From the NCBI RefSeq assembly GCF_000524195.1, contig NW_020170434.1, forward strand, positions 351,827 to 415,826: DNA of 64,000 bases. The letters run 5' to 3'. Position 1 is the first letter of the stretch. The number at the start of each line of letters is the position of its first letter. The stretch is from Echinococcus granulosus (Eukaryota > Platyhelminthes > Cestoda > Cyclophyllidea > Taeniidae). Made by a program: the position numbers and the translations under genes. This document shows, in pieces, positions 38,301 to 50,000 of the stretch. The notes under the pieces are model-generated. The model worked only from the letters and a program-made list of their open reading frames with translations, was not told where the DNA came from and made no database searches.

Positions 38301-40724
38301 CTTGTACGTGTGTTTTAAATGACTAAATCACATGCGCTTACGCTCTCGCACGCGTAACTTTACAGTAGGTATGGCAACACACACACGCCGCCACAGCCTG
38401 GCCATTGGGATACTGCCTGATTGGGTCATGTGATTGCCTGGGAGAAGGGAGCAGGCGCTAGGGCCAGAGGCATTAAGAGAGCAAGTGTTAGCAACTCTTC
38501 TCCACCATAAACCACTAAATAGCTAACTTTCAAGGAATGCCACCTCGAAAAAGAACCCTCTTTCCACACGCTTAGCTACGCTGGTCTGATAGGGTTAAGA
38601 AAAGGAGGTGACAATTAACGCCCATCAGCTGAAATTGAGGCCAGGCACTTTCAAAAAAACGAAGTAATGCGTTGTGCTTCCTTGACCCCTTTGATATACA
38701 CACAAAAAATGGATATAGAGGCTGCTGAATTGGCCCTCCAATTAACCAGAAAGATGGGAGACATTCGGTCAAGGAAGAGGGTGGCTACTGGCTCTAATCC
38801 ACTGCTTCATAGAGGGTCACGATCAATACATCCAATCTATCAGTTGACCTTAACCTATGGAGAGATAGGGAGGGAAAAGCAGAGAGGACAGGTAGAGTCT
38901 GCCCAAGACAGATGATTAAGAAATCGAAGGGATTTACAAATGAATGCCATGCACATGTCATAGTATCATGGGAAGATAGCACCAAGGTCAGGTGACTCAT
39001 CGTGACACCTTTCCCCATTGCTTACTGCCAAATCATTGACAAGGTAACCGCAAGGGACTGAATAGAGCAGGTGCTTTAGTGTTAAACAAGGCCAAATCCG
39101 ATTCCACTCCCATCCAAATTTTTGCTTCAAAGGAGGAGGATTACTGCCTTGGGTAAAAAAAACTACTCTCATTATCAATAAAGGAATGGAAGTAATATTT
39201 GGCTGTGCCCGCTTTTACAACAATGCATTCCCGAGGAGGAGACGACTATTAGGTCAGGGCCATTTTAAAATCAGGTAAAAAAGAAAAAAGAAGTCCAAGA
39301 CCATTAATAATATTGCTCACTACCTTTAGAGAAGAATGGGGGTGTTCTGCTCCGACTAAGGTGACTACTAACTCCAAGCAGGTGATGATAGGGTCACCAG
39401 TTTATTCTGAAAAAGGGGCCTTAGAAGGGAGCCCATTTGGAGATATTTTTATCGCATGGAAAGCAGAAGAGAGGGTAGAGGGCTACCTCTTGGCTATAAA
39501 TGGGACAATTACCAACTCGAATCAGCTGATCAGGTGCGCGCACGCACGTAAACGCTGCCACGTGCGCACCGCGACGCAAGCACGCACCAATGAAAGGCAG
39601 AGAGAAGAGGGGGCCTATACACACGCACGCACGTGGCAAAAGCGGTTGTGCGCATATGCATGTTTAGCACCGGTCGCCTCGTGCTACGCCGTACGGTCAC
39701 GTGACGCGCCGCAATTCCCCACCCGTCATTCAGCCTGGCCGCTATTCGCCCCCTCCTAGATACCCATTTCCACCCGTCACATCTCCCAGAGGAGAGGAGG
39801 GGAAAAATGGCTATTCCGAGGACCATCCTCCAAGCATCTACTCCATTGGTCACGTGGGAGGGAATAAAGTAGCGGTGCGGCGAATGACGATAACGCACAA
39901 CCGCCGTAGTTAAGGTGCGGTGAGAAAGTACGCAAAATGGCACGCTATACGTGGGGTGACACGGTTGCTAAGTGAGGGAACGAAATCACGTACAAATGGT
40001 GTGATCAGTGGGAGACTAGAGTAAGCACTACGCAGACATTAAAATTTAAGCGAAGAGCTTCATCTTTAGACAGGGAAAACGGTTACATACACATCAGAAA
40101 CAGAGCAAAGATCATGCCTCACGTCAATGTAAAATACGCTACTCCAGGATAGCATAATGGCAGGTTGTTATTGACTAAAAGCCTTAAAAACATGCCCGAC
40201 TTGAAAGCTGAGAAGATTTTGTAATCCCCGTAAACAAAGTGGATGATAGATAACGGCTTCCGTCATCCAACTAGAGAAACCGCAATTTACTGAAACACTT
40301 AAAAGCTAATAAAATTGATCGGTAAAAAGAAACAAAAAGGGGGAAAATTTGTGAAGTTCGCCACCAAATAAAGGATAGGAGCAATGGCAGTGCATTCATG
40401 ATTACAACAACTTAGACACGCCTATCCCCATGACAGCTGTCTATTAGAGAAATTAAAAGATGAAAAGAGATGATATTTACAAGGTACAAAGCAATGACGA
40501 GGAGGACTTTTAATGAAGTGATCGAAATAGGTAATCTGGTGGATTACAGAATTAGCAAGTACAAAAACACGAAACCAGAAAAGAACCTACTAAGGCTTTT
40601 TGAAGGCGAACAAAGGACGCAGTAACGCCTCTTCCACTAAAGAGAAAGAGTGAAATAGAACCTAAAACAAGGTTACCTTTTTACCGTCGCGGTACTGGAC
40701 GTATCCTTCTAGGATTGGATCCAT
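29358..40724 (-). CDS. Dok-7-like adaptor: PH domain, IRS-type PTB domain, long disordered tail with tyrosine motifs
   Basis: Exon 1 (40724-40677) encodes MDPILEGYVQYRDGKK, the PH-domain start typical of Dok-7. One PH exon in 37340-40676 was not found. Later exons in phase are 37339-36848, 33501-32935, 32852-32361, 32276-31629, 31561-about 31450, about 31222-31100, 30866-30456 and 30380-29358. The PH domain ends LDTVTGFETG, then a strand, then DEMFNWAEVLERALI. The PTB domain follows: SYHVTLCRVG, IAQWRLDALDAA, RFFLEANRAAGKG joined to LTGSYVFQVDGRRL, and a final helix LARAIDELMLRRF. Long Gly/Ser/Pro inserts split PH and PTB and fill the tail. The tail has YxN motifs (YYNL, YANL twice, LYNLY), NYALVDL, NYVHIM and YAQIDFERTRALN, the last like the C-terminus of FRS2. 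In vertebrates Dok-7 activates the kinase MuSK. By inference this is a membrane-proximal adaptor for a receptor tyrosine kinase, probably with Grb2-type SH2 partners. IRS or another Dok class cannot be excluded. Confidence 0.75.
33502..36847 (-). other. Large intron of the Dok-7-like gene (PH to PTB)
   Basis: This 3.3 kb intron separates the PH exon from the first PTB exon. It carries four TGACCTTG words (34621, 34704, 35433, 35617), TCACGTGA palindromes at 33719 and 35379, and a C15-A9-type homopolymer block at about 35229-35253. Frames such as 35568-35861 show no family resemblance. Confidence 0.5.
37340..40676 (-). other. First large intron region of the Dok-7-like gene, with an unlocated PH exon
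   Basis: Between the first exon (…DGKK) and the exon resuming at VLHLYFGKS, the family predicts a segment with a KW..RW motif. I could not place it with confidence. The interval also holds an (AGC)n run at about 38224-38240, CACGCA-rich sequence at 39530-39640, a TCACGTGA palindrome at 39697, and a CAAGGTCA word at 38983. Confidence 0.45.
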
Positions 40725-40870
40725 ATCGACCATTTAGATTAGTGCATTCAGAAAAGACAATGGATAAATCCAAGTCAAACACACTTTGTACGACCCAAAG
40801 CACACTGAATATAAACAATAATCCCGCTGTCCAGACGAAGCCCTTTTTGGTAAAGTATGTGACCAAACTA

Positions 40871-40878
40871 TGACCTTG
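40871..40878 (-). promoter_or_regulatory. CAAGGTCA half-site upstream of the Dok-7-like start
   Basis: TGACCTTG on the plus strand lies about 150 bases upstream of the start codon of the minus-strand Dok-7-like gene. The site is the monomer element for NR5A/ERR-type nuclear receptors. It is one of six in this locus; function is inferred. Confidence 0.3.
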
Positions 40879-41128
40879 GGCCCGAATAATTTTATGGGCT
40901 AAAACGAATCTGCAGCAAAATAATGATAAAAGAACTGCATGTTAATGATTGGTAAAAGCCGCAAAGTTTATTTACAACAAAATAAACTTTAAGTTTTGTT
41001 CTGCAAAGATTGCATAGGAAGGCCCTGATAAATTAAAAAAAATTGAGGCAACTATAGAAAAGTCCTCTAAAAAATGGGATTCATCACACATAATTAAGTA
41101 AATTTCAAGGTTATTCTGCATTAAAGTG

Positions 41129-41326
41129 TGTAGCGTCCTGAGACTCCCTGAAGACGAAAGAAGACACAATACTCGGGCAGGATATATATATTCAGCACGG
41201 AGAGGGTGTCTGGGCTATTGGCATGGCCCAAAAGGCCAGCCCACCCAGCGAGGTACAATGGGGCTAATTCAAAGTACAAAAGTGGCGCCTCACCAGAGCC
41301 GAGGGATAAACCACTATCTTATTACA
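41129..41326 (+). repeat. 5' LTR of the TRIM-like element
   Basis: It starts TGTAGCGTCCTGAGACTCCC and ends ATCTTATTACA. It shares long identical runs with the 3' LTR, such as GTGTCTGGGCTATTGGCATG and CCAAAAGGCCAGCCCACCCA. Confidence 0.85.
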
Positions 41327-41344
41327 TAGCCTCCCTCCTCTTTT

Positions 41345-41364
41345 GAGCGCCGTCCCCGGCGCTC
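41345..41364. other. GC-rich hairpin at the start of the TRIM-like internal region
   Basis: GAGCGCC and GGCGCTC form a perfect 7-base-pair stem around the 6-base loop GTCCCC, directly followed by CCCGCGGG. It lies 18 bases after the 5' LTR, where a primer binding site or packaging structure is expected in LTR elements. The role is inferred. Confidence 0.5.
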
Positions 41365-41920
41365 CCGCGGGTCAACCTCCCGCGTTAGCCATTACAACGT
41401 AGTCGGTGCAGCAAGAAAACACCTACGAGTCGACCGTGCCAGTCACCAAATTAGCGCGCAACTGAGGGGATACTTGACCTCAGCGTCACTGATCCCTCTT
41501 GGCAGCTTGACTGGGTCTGGGATTTCGTCCGGCTTAGGGATTTGATTCAGGACGGGGAACTGCGTCGGCCATCATGCGTGTCTATAGATAGATGCAGGAA
41601 CACTGGCCTAGAAGCATATTTGAGTAAGGAAGTACAGGATTTAAAACAGGTCCATGGGGGGCGGTAGGGAAAATCCGTAATCAAACTTCCAGATGATTCA
41701 CGGCTAGTGTCGCTTCAGTTGTTAATAGCTTTTCTGCAGAACACGGAACTGGGAGAGATGCCGAAGGTAGACGTCAACATCAACCCTTCTGTTGGGAGTC
41801 ATCACCGTTCTCCCATCCGTAGCATATGTACTTCTTCCGATCCACTAAGGCTCATCACGCAGAAGTGGAAAACCAGGATGCATGTCTTTTAAGATCGGGT
41901 TCGCTTTCCGCTGCCAACAG

Positions 41921-42118
41921 TGCAGCGTTCCGAGACTCCCTGAAGACGAAAGAAGACACAACACTCGGGCAGAGTATATATATTCAGCACGGAGAAGGTG
42001 TCTGGGCTATTGGCATGGCCCAAAAGGCCAGCCCACCCAGTGAGGTACAAGGGGGCTACTTCAAAGTACAAAAATGGCGCCTCACCAGTACCGAGGGATA
42101 AACCACTATCGTATTACA
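41921..42118 (+). repeat. 3' LTR of the TRIM-like element
   Basis: It starts TGCAGCGTTCCGAGACTCCC and ends ATCGTATTACA, in register with the 5' LTR along its whole length with scattered substitutions and two compensating single-base indels. Confidence 0.85.
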
Positions 42119-44020
42119 AATGACTTTAAAGATTTGGCATAGGTAAATTAATTTAGGGGTCAAATCTACGAGCTACACTTGTGCTATACAATATTTACCT
42201 AGCTCACAGTTTTGGTACGGGGCCATTATAAGCCCCCGTCATTAGGCCTCTGCTAGATGGGCTAACCTCCTTTTTGCACTAACACCCCTTGGTTTTACTA
42301 TAGATCAAATGTGTATTTATGCAGATTCTGCCCGAGACTTATATAATGCTCTGGTTGGTCGTTTAGTTCTCAATTATGGTAAAGGCCTCGTGGTGTCGTG
42401 GCCACTGAACTTCATCGGCTGGGCTGGCATTCAAACCATGCCAATAGACCCTGTCCCTTCTGGACGTTAAATGTACATGTTTTCTGCCCTGGTTTTATGT
42501 TTAAATTCGCCTTTAGGGAAGTCTAGAGGCGCTACAATTAATTTAATACTTAATGAAAATTAAACCTTTTTTGAAGTGATGCAGTCTAAGTACAAACCTT
42601 TTAACAATACATCTTTAATTTGCTTCGTTGCAAGAATTTCTTGACGTCATTAATGTCATGCAGATTTAAAGGCCGTCCACCAGTCTTATAAGGGCAAAAA
42701 TGTTGTGTAAAAAGTTAAGATGCCTTTCTTTTATACGTTTATGCGTTAGGTGTATTTTAAAAGCCCTTTGATACGTGTAGTTTGCAACCCCTACTCTCTA
42801 AATGGCTGCTTGCCATCCCTGTAACCACCTAGGCCACCTGAAGGTGCTTTTAAAGCCCTTAAATAGTCTGTGATGTCTGCAGGCGTCAGAGCGTAATAGT
42901 AAATATAAAACCACTGACATGTGAAAGAGCTGAGGCTACTGGCTTTGCTTGAAGGGCATGCCGAATATCGGAATGGCAGTCTGTGTAGATACACTGCTCG
43001 CTTAATCAAACGTGCTATCAACCCATCCAGCTATAAGCCCTTAGTTTTATTATTCACCTATCTGCGGTATAATTTTTCCTCATTTTGACAGCAGAGACGA
43101 CATAAGAGAGCACTAAATATATCTTTGATCAAGCCATCATTATTATGGCAGCTGAAAATTCTGAGACGAAAATAAACTCCCACGAATGCACAAATCAAAT
43201 GCAGGGAAGATATAAAATTCGCAGACTCAAAATTTTTATGCGTCCGAAAAAATGAGAATGGAAATATAACGATTAAGTATGGTCGACTTTTAACTGTAGA
43301 AGCTGAAATAAGAGATTAGTGTTTTGCGGAGTGATACGAAGAATTGTCAAATGGTTAGTTAAATGTTGCGTACTCTATAAAGCAACTTATGTATTAACAT
43401 AATTTCTAGAAAAAAAGACGGTTGGGAACTAAAAGACTCCTTATTCTACTTCGCTAACACACTTATGCATGACAAACACGAAAAGTCATTCCAGCAACAA
43501 GTCAATAACCTATTGGTTTTGCATGCAAGATAATGAAAATGTTACTGATTTATGTTTTTATAGCAAATAAAACACTGTGGCGGTTTCCGACACAAAAATG
43601 GCGATTGATTAGCCCATATTTTAACTCCTCATAAATATATCAAACCAAATTGGACAATTCCTATCATCAAACAAGATAAGTATGGTTAGTAAAAGGTTGT
43701 CAACACTAAGTTATTACTTTTTTTAGGGCCATAAATTTTGCTTCACCAACGTTATTGAAAATATATTGTGCATTATTAAGAAGGCTGTAAGTAATATTAG
43801 CCTTCTAAAGCAATTAACTATTTATGGGAAGTTTTTTTACTTTAATATTGTGCATGGAACGTTTCAAAGATTTATGCTAATAAACATTGTTTTTAAACAC
43901 CCTCCTCCACTTCATAATTTTAATGCGGTGTTCATAAGGAGCAGCGTTTGAGTCCAACAAGGATGCTAATTTGTAATATTTGTTCAGTTAGGTGAAGCTA
44001 TATTCGAACAAGTTTGCATC
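42119..44020. other. Intergenic, upstream of WDR7
   Basis: AT-rich sequence without recognisable coding exons. It should contain the WDR7 promoter near its right end. The Dok-7-like and WDR7 genes are transcribed away from each other, with the TRIM-like element between them. Confidence 0.45.
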
Positions 44021-47000
44021 ATGCTTAAAGTGTGCAGTCCTGTTGTTGTACCCATCGTATCCTGGTCGAAGCAGTGCCCACTTCATGAGATATCTGAGGT
44101 TCTCTTCTCGCCTAAGTTTTCTGAAATCGTCACTGGGGCCTCGAGTGGTGAATTAATAATATGGACTTTTGACAACAAGGAGAGCGTAGGGAAACTCTTT
44201 TTTTACTTTTTTAGTTTTGGCCGAGGTGGATGTGCACTGGTCACGTGGGCTCCATTAAAAATCTTGGATTTGCGCGAATTGATGCCAAGCTTTCAGACTC
44301 ATATTTCTTCAGTCACTCAAGCACTAAGTGGGTTTGTCACCTTAAAGCATTTGATCTAACCTCTTTGCCTTTGGGCTTGCGGTTTGTTCTTTGTTCTGAA
44401 TTACAATATTGGACGCCCCAGTTTGGAATGTATTAATTTATTTGTTTGACAATGTAATTGGCTTGTCGAAGTGGGAATTAGTGACTTGAGGCGTATGATA
44501 CCGTTCATTTTTATTGATTACTTTAAGCATGCAGGGTGTTTATTTATGTTCTAGTAGATGATCTTTTAGTAAGTACGATGGAATGGTGGGAACCTGATTA
44601 CGTTAGTGTAGAGGAAATTTGAAATAAAGGCTGAAGGATTTTCCAGCTTTTTTACTGTAGCGCATTTTAGTATAGCTCGCCCCCTTTATTATTCTTCCAA
44701 TGAACTGCATCGTGACCCATAACAAGGCGTAGGATTTGGGTAGCACTCTTGCTACGTGCGTTTTGGAGGGTTGGGTGGTGAGGCGTTAATGAGAAACTCT
44801 CGATGTCAATAGTGTGAAGGCGAAATCGGGTTGGACTGACAGGGATGCATAATTGCGATAAATACTAACTACGATTTGTTTTAGATATCGTTTTTATCCC
44901 CCTCATTTTTGCACGCTTCTTCATTGTCACAATTGTCAATCAAATGAATTGAGGTTAATTTCCAAAACAACTAGTTTCTCTTTCACGTAGCTATAGAGTA
45001 CTTTAACATGCTGCTTTATCTGTTTGTAAACTGCATGGGGTCATTGCTTGTGGATCAACGGTGTTTCATAAACCAGTCGCTTTTTCAGCTGGGAAAAAGC
45101 GGGTGTAATGGTGATCCAAATAAGTTGGCATGAACATCTTTCCATCTTAATCTCCTTTTTAGATTTAGAGTCCTCTAGTCAGCTTGAAGATTTAAGATAC
45201 CAAAACAGGTTAATATAGAGGCTTTTTTCCATCCCTTCCATTACCATTGTAACTCTCAATGTAATCTCTAAGACCTTAGACTCCTTAAGCAAGTTTGTCA
45301 TGCTTCAGTGAGCTCGCAATCTGGAATTGGGAGGACGGGACCTGCCTGGATATTCGCGTTGATCAGATCTATCACCATACGCGGATCAAGGTAGGCTACA
45401 TACTGTTACGCTTACCTTTTCCAGTCCTTCAAGCCAAGCTTCACTGATGCGCACCTACTCTTCTGCAGTGGGCAGTACCCCTGCATTGTGGTCATGCATG
45501 CACTGCAGCTCTCCAACCTCTTCACTCTTGCCTCCAATGCCCATCCCAATTGGATCCAGGACTTCGCCCTCTTCACTCACACCCATCTCAAGCGTGAGTT
45601 ACCATCTTCGCAGGTGTCTTCAACTCTTTCCTTATTCCGTGGAGAGGTGCCAGATTTTCCCATTTAGCTCGCGCGTTACCAGGCAAAAAATGTTCAAGAA
45701 TGTGTTTATTGTTGATCGAGGACTCTACGGGCTTGAAGGGTGCTAAGGTATCTACTCAATTTATTCTTCACTTCTTTTTGTTTGAGAATGCAGCAGATTC
45801 TCTAATTCAGCTCATTTCCTGGAAGTGATAATGGCGGGATTTTCCTCATCTTTTTAAAAATGTGCTAGTTACTGATTTCAGTGAATGTCTGTGAAGTGAT
45901 AGTGAGATAGAGTGCCTACTTTAGTCAGGGTTGCCTTCTCTCTCTGCGTGTGTGTGCGAGTTTGCGTTGATAGTGATGTTTATATGTTCTTGCATCACAT
46001 TGTAGCTGAGTGACATCAGCCTTATGTTCCCATGCAGACTTTTCGTGATGTGATTCCACTTGAAGGTCTTCGGCTCCACTGTTTCATTTCACACGTCACC
46101 TTTCTTCCTCATACGTGCATCCTTTTACCCGGTTGGTTGTTTGTACAACCCGGACAATCGTTCGCTCGTGTACATGTTCTGTCAGGGAAGGAACCATGGC
46201 AGCTCGAAGTAGCAATGAACTCAGTGTTTAATGGGGCAAGGCGAGAATAGACACCACGCGCCTAGCCACCATCTATCCATCTGCTGACGTGTCTGTTGTT
46301 AGCAGTAAGCTTAGAGGTTCCCAACTTGCAAGACATTTGTAAACAACATAAATGAATGCAGTGTGAGTTTGTCGATGGGCCGACCCCGATCCTGAAAAAA
46401 AGACATATTCCATGTGGAGCACCTAAACTGATGCGTTAAAAGTGACTGCAAAATAATGGGGCACAGTCGTTGCTGAAGAACTGGTGGTCTCGCTACATGA
46501 GAAAACCTAATTTGATCAGTCAATCTACTCGTAGTTGTTGTGATGATTGTCTACCACATCCAACCATTTAAGAGAAATGGTGAGGGTAGGGGGCGAGGAA
46601 GGGAGGAAGCTTGTGCAATTAGGCACTCTGGCCACTCACTGTAGAGTGAACGTCCAGCTGAAATAACAGCCTGTAAGGGAGAGGCGGTAGCACGTAAACA
46701 CGCAACCCTGCTAACACTAATTACCGCACACTCAGGAGGAGGAGCGTGCTTGATTGGAACAAATGCTTCATGTCTATTTCATAGAGGTGACTACTCTAGC
46801 TTTTTCTAAACGCGTGAAATTGTTACAGCCGATGTGGACAAAGTAACCCAGAACCATAAAATCGTCCCCATATTGTCTGCCATTCGCTTGTCAGCCATGA
46901 GATTATAATTCTGCCTTCCCATTGGTCCAAGGGAGAAAGTACATGACAACAAATGCATTTCTCACCCAACTCGCTAGTTGTAGGAAAATTTGCGTCGAGA

Positions 47001-50000
47001 CAGAGCTATTTGAGAAAAGGTAGCTTTTAGGAGGGATTGCTCCTCCCTGGCACATTGTTATTTCTTATATCCTCAGCTTCTCGTAATCTGACGGGAGGAA
47101 AAATGGGGGAGGGAAGCCTTGGAATTTGGGGCTAGGGGGGCAGATAAGCAGCGCCTCTCTCTCGCTTGGCACTCATGATTCAAAGTTTTAGGGAAGCCTC
47201 GCAGCTACCAACTTGATGTGGGGTGAGTGTCTACTTTCCGCCCTCTTTCGATGGCTCTTCCGCTGTTGCTTTAGTTACTAACATTGGGGGCATCCAGTTC
47301 AGGAAATTTAATTGATTTCCCTTGTTATTGCCGCTAGAACAACCCGTCGTTTGTTCCTAAAGAGGCTATCGGCATGTTAACAGAGTTAGGATGACTGAAG
47401 TATTGAGTAAATCTAGCTAAGTTCCACTAAAGTTTTTTTTGTTTTATTACAGAAGAAGTGGTTTTAGGAGTTTCCAATTCTGGTGTGGTCATTGTATGGA
47501 CACTGACAGGCAAAGAAACGCTCGTAAGCTTTTCTTAACCTCATTCTTCTTAATGACAAGTCATAATTTGTATTCTCCCTCTCTTCCTCTCCGAAGAATT
47601 CCACAACTTATGAACACGAGTCGCGAACAATTCCGACTAATTCTCCTATTCTGCAAATTCATTGCTGTGAACATTTGCCTCGTCTGGTTCTACTAATCTG
47701 CGTGAAGGAGTGGAGGGTGAGTTTACCACTTGAAGGTCTACAAGGCCTAAATAAATGATTGGTCAATCCATAGCCAATCAAGTAGCGCAGTATGAACGGG
47801 CAAATTTTTTTATTGGTTGACCAATTGTTTCATTTTAACTGGTTGAGCTGTTGTCTGAAATTGTAACCACTTTTGCAGATTTTGGATGCAATCGACTGTT
47901 CCACACAAACTTTTCATGCCAGTTGTGATCCTAAGGAGCACTACGTGGGTGGCAGTTTCTTCCATCGCGAATACTTGGCAATCTACACAAACGTTGGTGA
48001 AGTTTGTATTTATCATCTCCCAAAAAAGTAGGTCTCTGAAATATGGCTCACTTTGGTAAAGAAGTGGGGGCTTTTTTGCGATATTTGATAGGATTATTTC
48101 TTCGGTTTTAGCTCCGCTTTCAGGATAGGAAGTGGCCTTCAAGTGGCCAGTCTGAAACCGCAGCTAGTCATAAAACTGAGGGTATGTTGTTGTTGTTGTT
48201 GTTACTGTTTCTGCTCCGCACTGTCTTCTGACACTGGAAATCAGACCTTTTTTTCCTCGATTCCAATAGATGAACGATGCTCCACGACTGAAACTTTCCA
48301 TTAGATACCAATTTCAGCATACTCCTGTTACGAAGATGTGCAAAGCGAATCTCTTTCGCCTCGGAGCCCCCGAAAAGGTGGTCGACGCCTTTCTCTGTGG
48401 TTGTTCAGATGGGACACTCTGTGTTTGGGGCCTCACAACTGATCAACTAGTCGAGCCAGGTGTTTTTCTCCCCTTTTTATGTCAAAGTAGCAGGGTGTTT
48501 AATATTGGCGTGTGATGGCGTGTGATATTCGGAGGTGCTGCTTATTGGTCAACGGGGTTGAAGCTCGTATTTCATTCGTCGTTTGTCCTAGCATTTGTAC
48601 GTTTATTGGTTACCTGGCTACTTCTTACTCTGATTGGTCAATCCTTTGGAAATTTCCTGGAGTAATGTAAATAAGTTAAATTTGGCTTATTAACAAGAGA
48701 CTTTGGTAACTCTAACACGGAAAATGGTGGTGTTTTTTAGGATTCTTTGCTTTTTATAGGTGAGAAGCTCTTGGAAATACCCCCGTTTCTGCGAACAAGG
48801 CTTTCCGATGTTTGGCAGAAGATCTCAAAACACCTGTTGACGGAAGTTGCATTTTTCAACGTAAATTACACCACTTTTATTTTACACTCTCATTTCTTAT
48901 TTGACTAGCTATAAGTATTCTATTTCTAGTGTGGTTTTCAGTGACTTGTGATCTCTAGATCCCCATCTTGTTGCGTTCTTGCGACTTGCTTTCCTCGATG
49001 AGGTGATACTTCTCTCAAGTGAAAAATACAGGATTACGAGTTTGTCAATTGGGAGGTTTCGAATTTTCGATGGAAAATCAGGCTCTTATTGGTTGTGCTG
49101 GCATTTTTTCCAAGTAGACTATTTGGTTACTTTTATGTCTCAGATTCCCTTCGATCACATTTCGCGAACGGCGGTTTATGTAACATTTTTTGGTTAGAGC
49201 ACAGGAGTTTATGTGAATTAGAACAAGAGCTTAACACATGATTAATGTGTGTTGACCGATTCTTGCCTCATTCTCATTGGTTAATGGTTGATTTTGTTTT
49301 TGCTACAATTTTACCTCAAGCTGAGGAATCTGTACATTCGTAGGCCTTGAAACAGTTTTATTCTGGAATATTTTACCAAAGCTTACTACTTTAGTACCGT
49401 TGTATTATGAAAAGCTGGAATTTCTATTTGTTTTGCTTGGGCCTTCTATTTCTGTCTATTGCCTTGCAAATTTTCAATCAGAAAAGGGGCGAAATTCCAG
49501 ATATAGATGCAGTTTGTATTCGGCCACTTGGCTTGAGCACATTGAAATTTGTGATTGGCTGACGACTCATCTATGGACTGGAATTTCGCCCTTATCATCT
49601 TTCACGATGGTTTATAATGAATTGTGATTAACTGGCTGCCAGATGCCGCTTCATCTTCCAAATTTACCGCTTTTACTTAATGTTGCACATATTTGTATTC
49701 CTTTTTTTGCTGTATTTCACGGCGAAATATAGTTGGCTGATTGATGACCTTGGTTAATGCCGAACACATTGCCAATTAATTTTTCCCTTAGTTCGCTATC
49801 ACCAGTTTAAAGTTTGCATTTACCCTTTCAAGGAACAACCGTTTGTTTTTTGGAGCACTCTTGAAATATCGCACTTGTTAGGTGGATTGTCTTTGTCCTA
49901 CGTTTAAGGCCAATTCTGATTGGTTAGTGTTCAAATTCGAGGTCTTGTATTTTTTACCACCGTAGTCCAATTCTTTTTTTTAATCCTTTATGGCTAATTT

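Larger units (their letters stand above)
41129..42118 (+). mobile_element. TRIM-like non-coding LTR element with paired 198-bp LTRs
   Basis: Two direct repeats, 41129-41326 and 41921-42118, have the same length (198 bases) and are about 90 percent identical. Both begin TG (TGTAGCGTCC and TGCAGCGTTCC) and end TATTACA or TTATTACA, that is TG...CA as in LTRs. They flank 594 bases with no open frame longer than about 60 codons and no gag, protease, reverse transcriptase or integrase motif. Size and structure match terminal-repeat retrotransposons in miniature, which are known from taeniid tapeworms. The internal 5' end carries a strong GC hairpin at 41345-41364. No clear target site duplication is seen (flanks AAGTG and AATGA), and I could not assign a primer binding site. 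Such elements move with enzymes supplied by another retrotransposon. Confidence 0.8.

Noticed and set aside
39313..39759. Plus-strand frame of 148 codons in the Dok-7-like intron
   Set aside because: No family resemblance, unusual CACGCA-rich composition, and no phased neighbours.
41129..41180. Possible hammerhead ribozyme in the LTR (CTGA...GACGAAA words)
   Set aside because: The words CCTGAAGACGAAAG resemble part of a hammerhead core, but CTGATGA, a proper stem II and a cleavage-site stem are missing in all copies.
41327..41920. Possible coding content between the LTRs
   Set aside because: Only frames of about 60 codons or fewer are present; no gag, protease, reverse transcriptase or integrase motif was seen.
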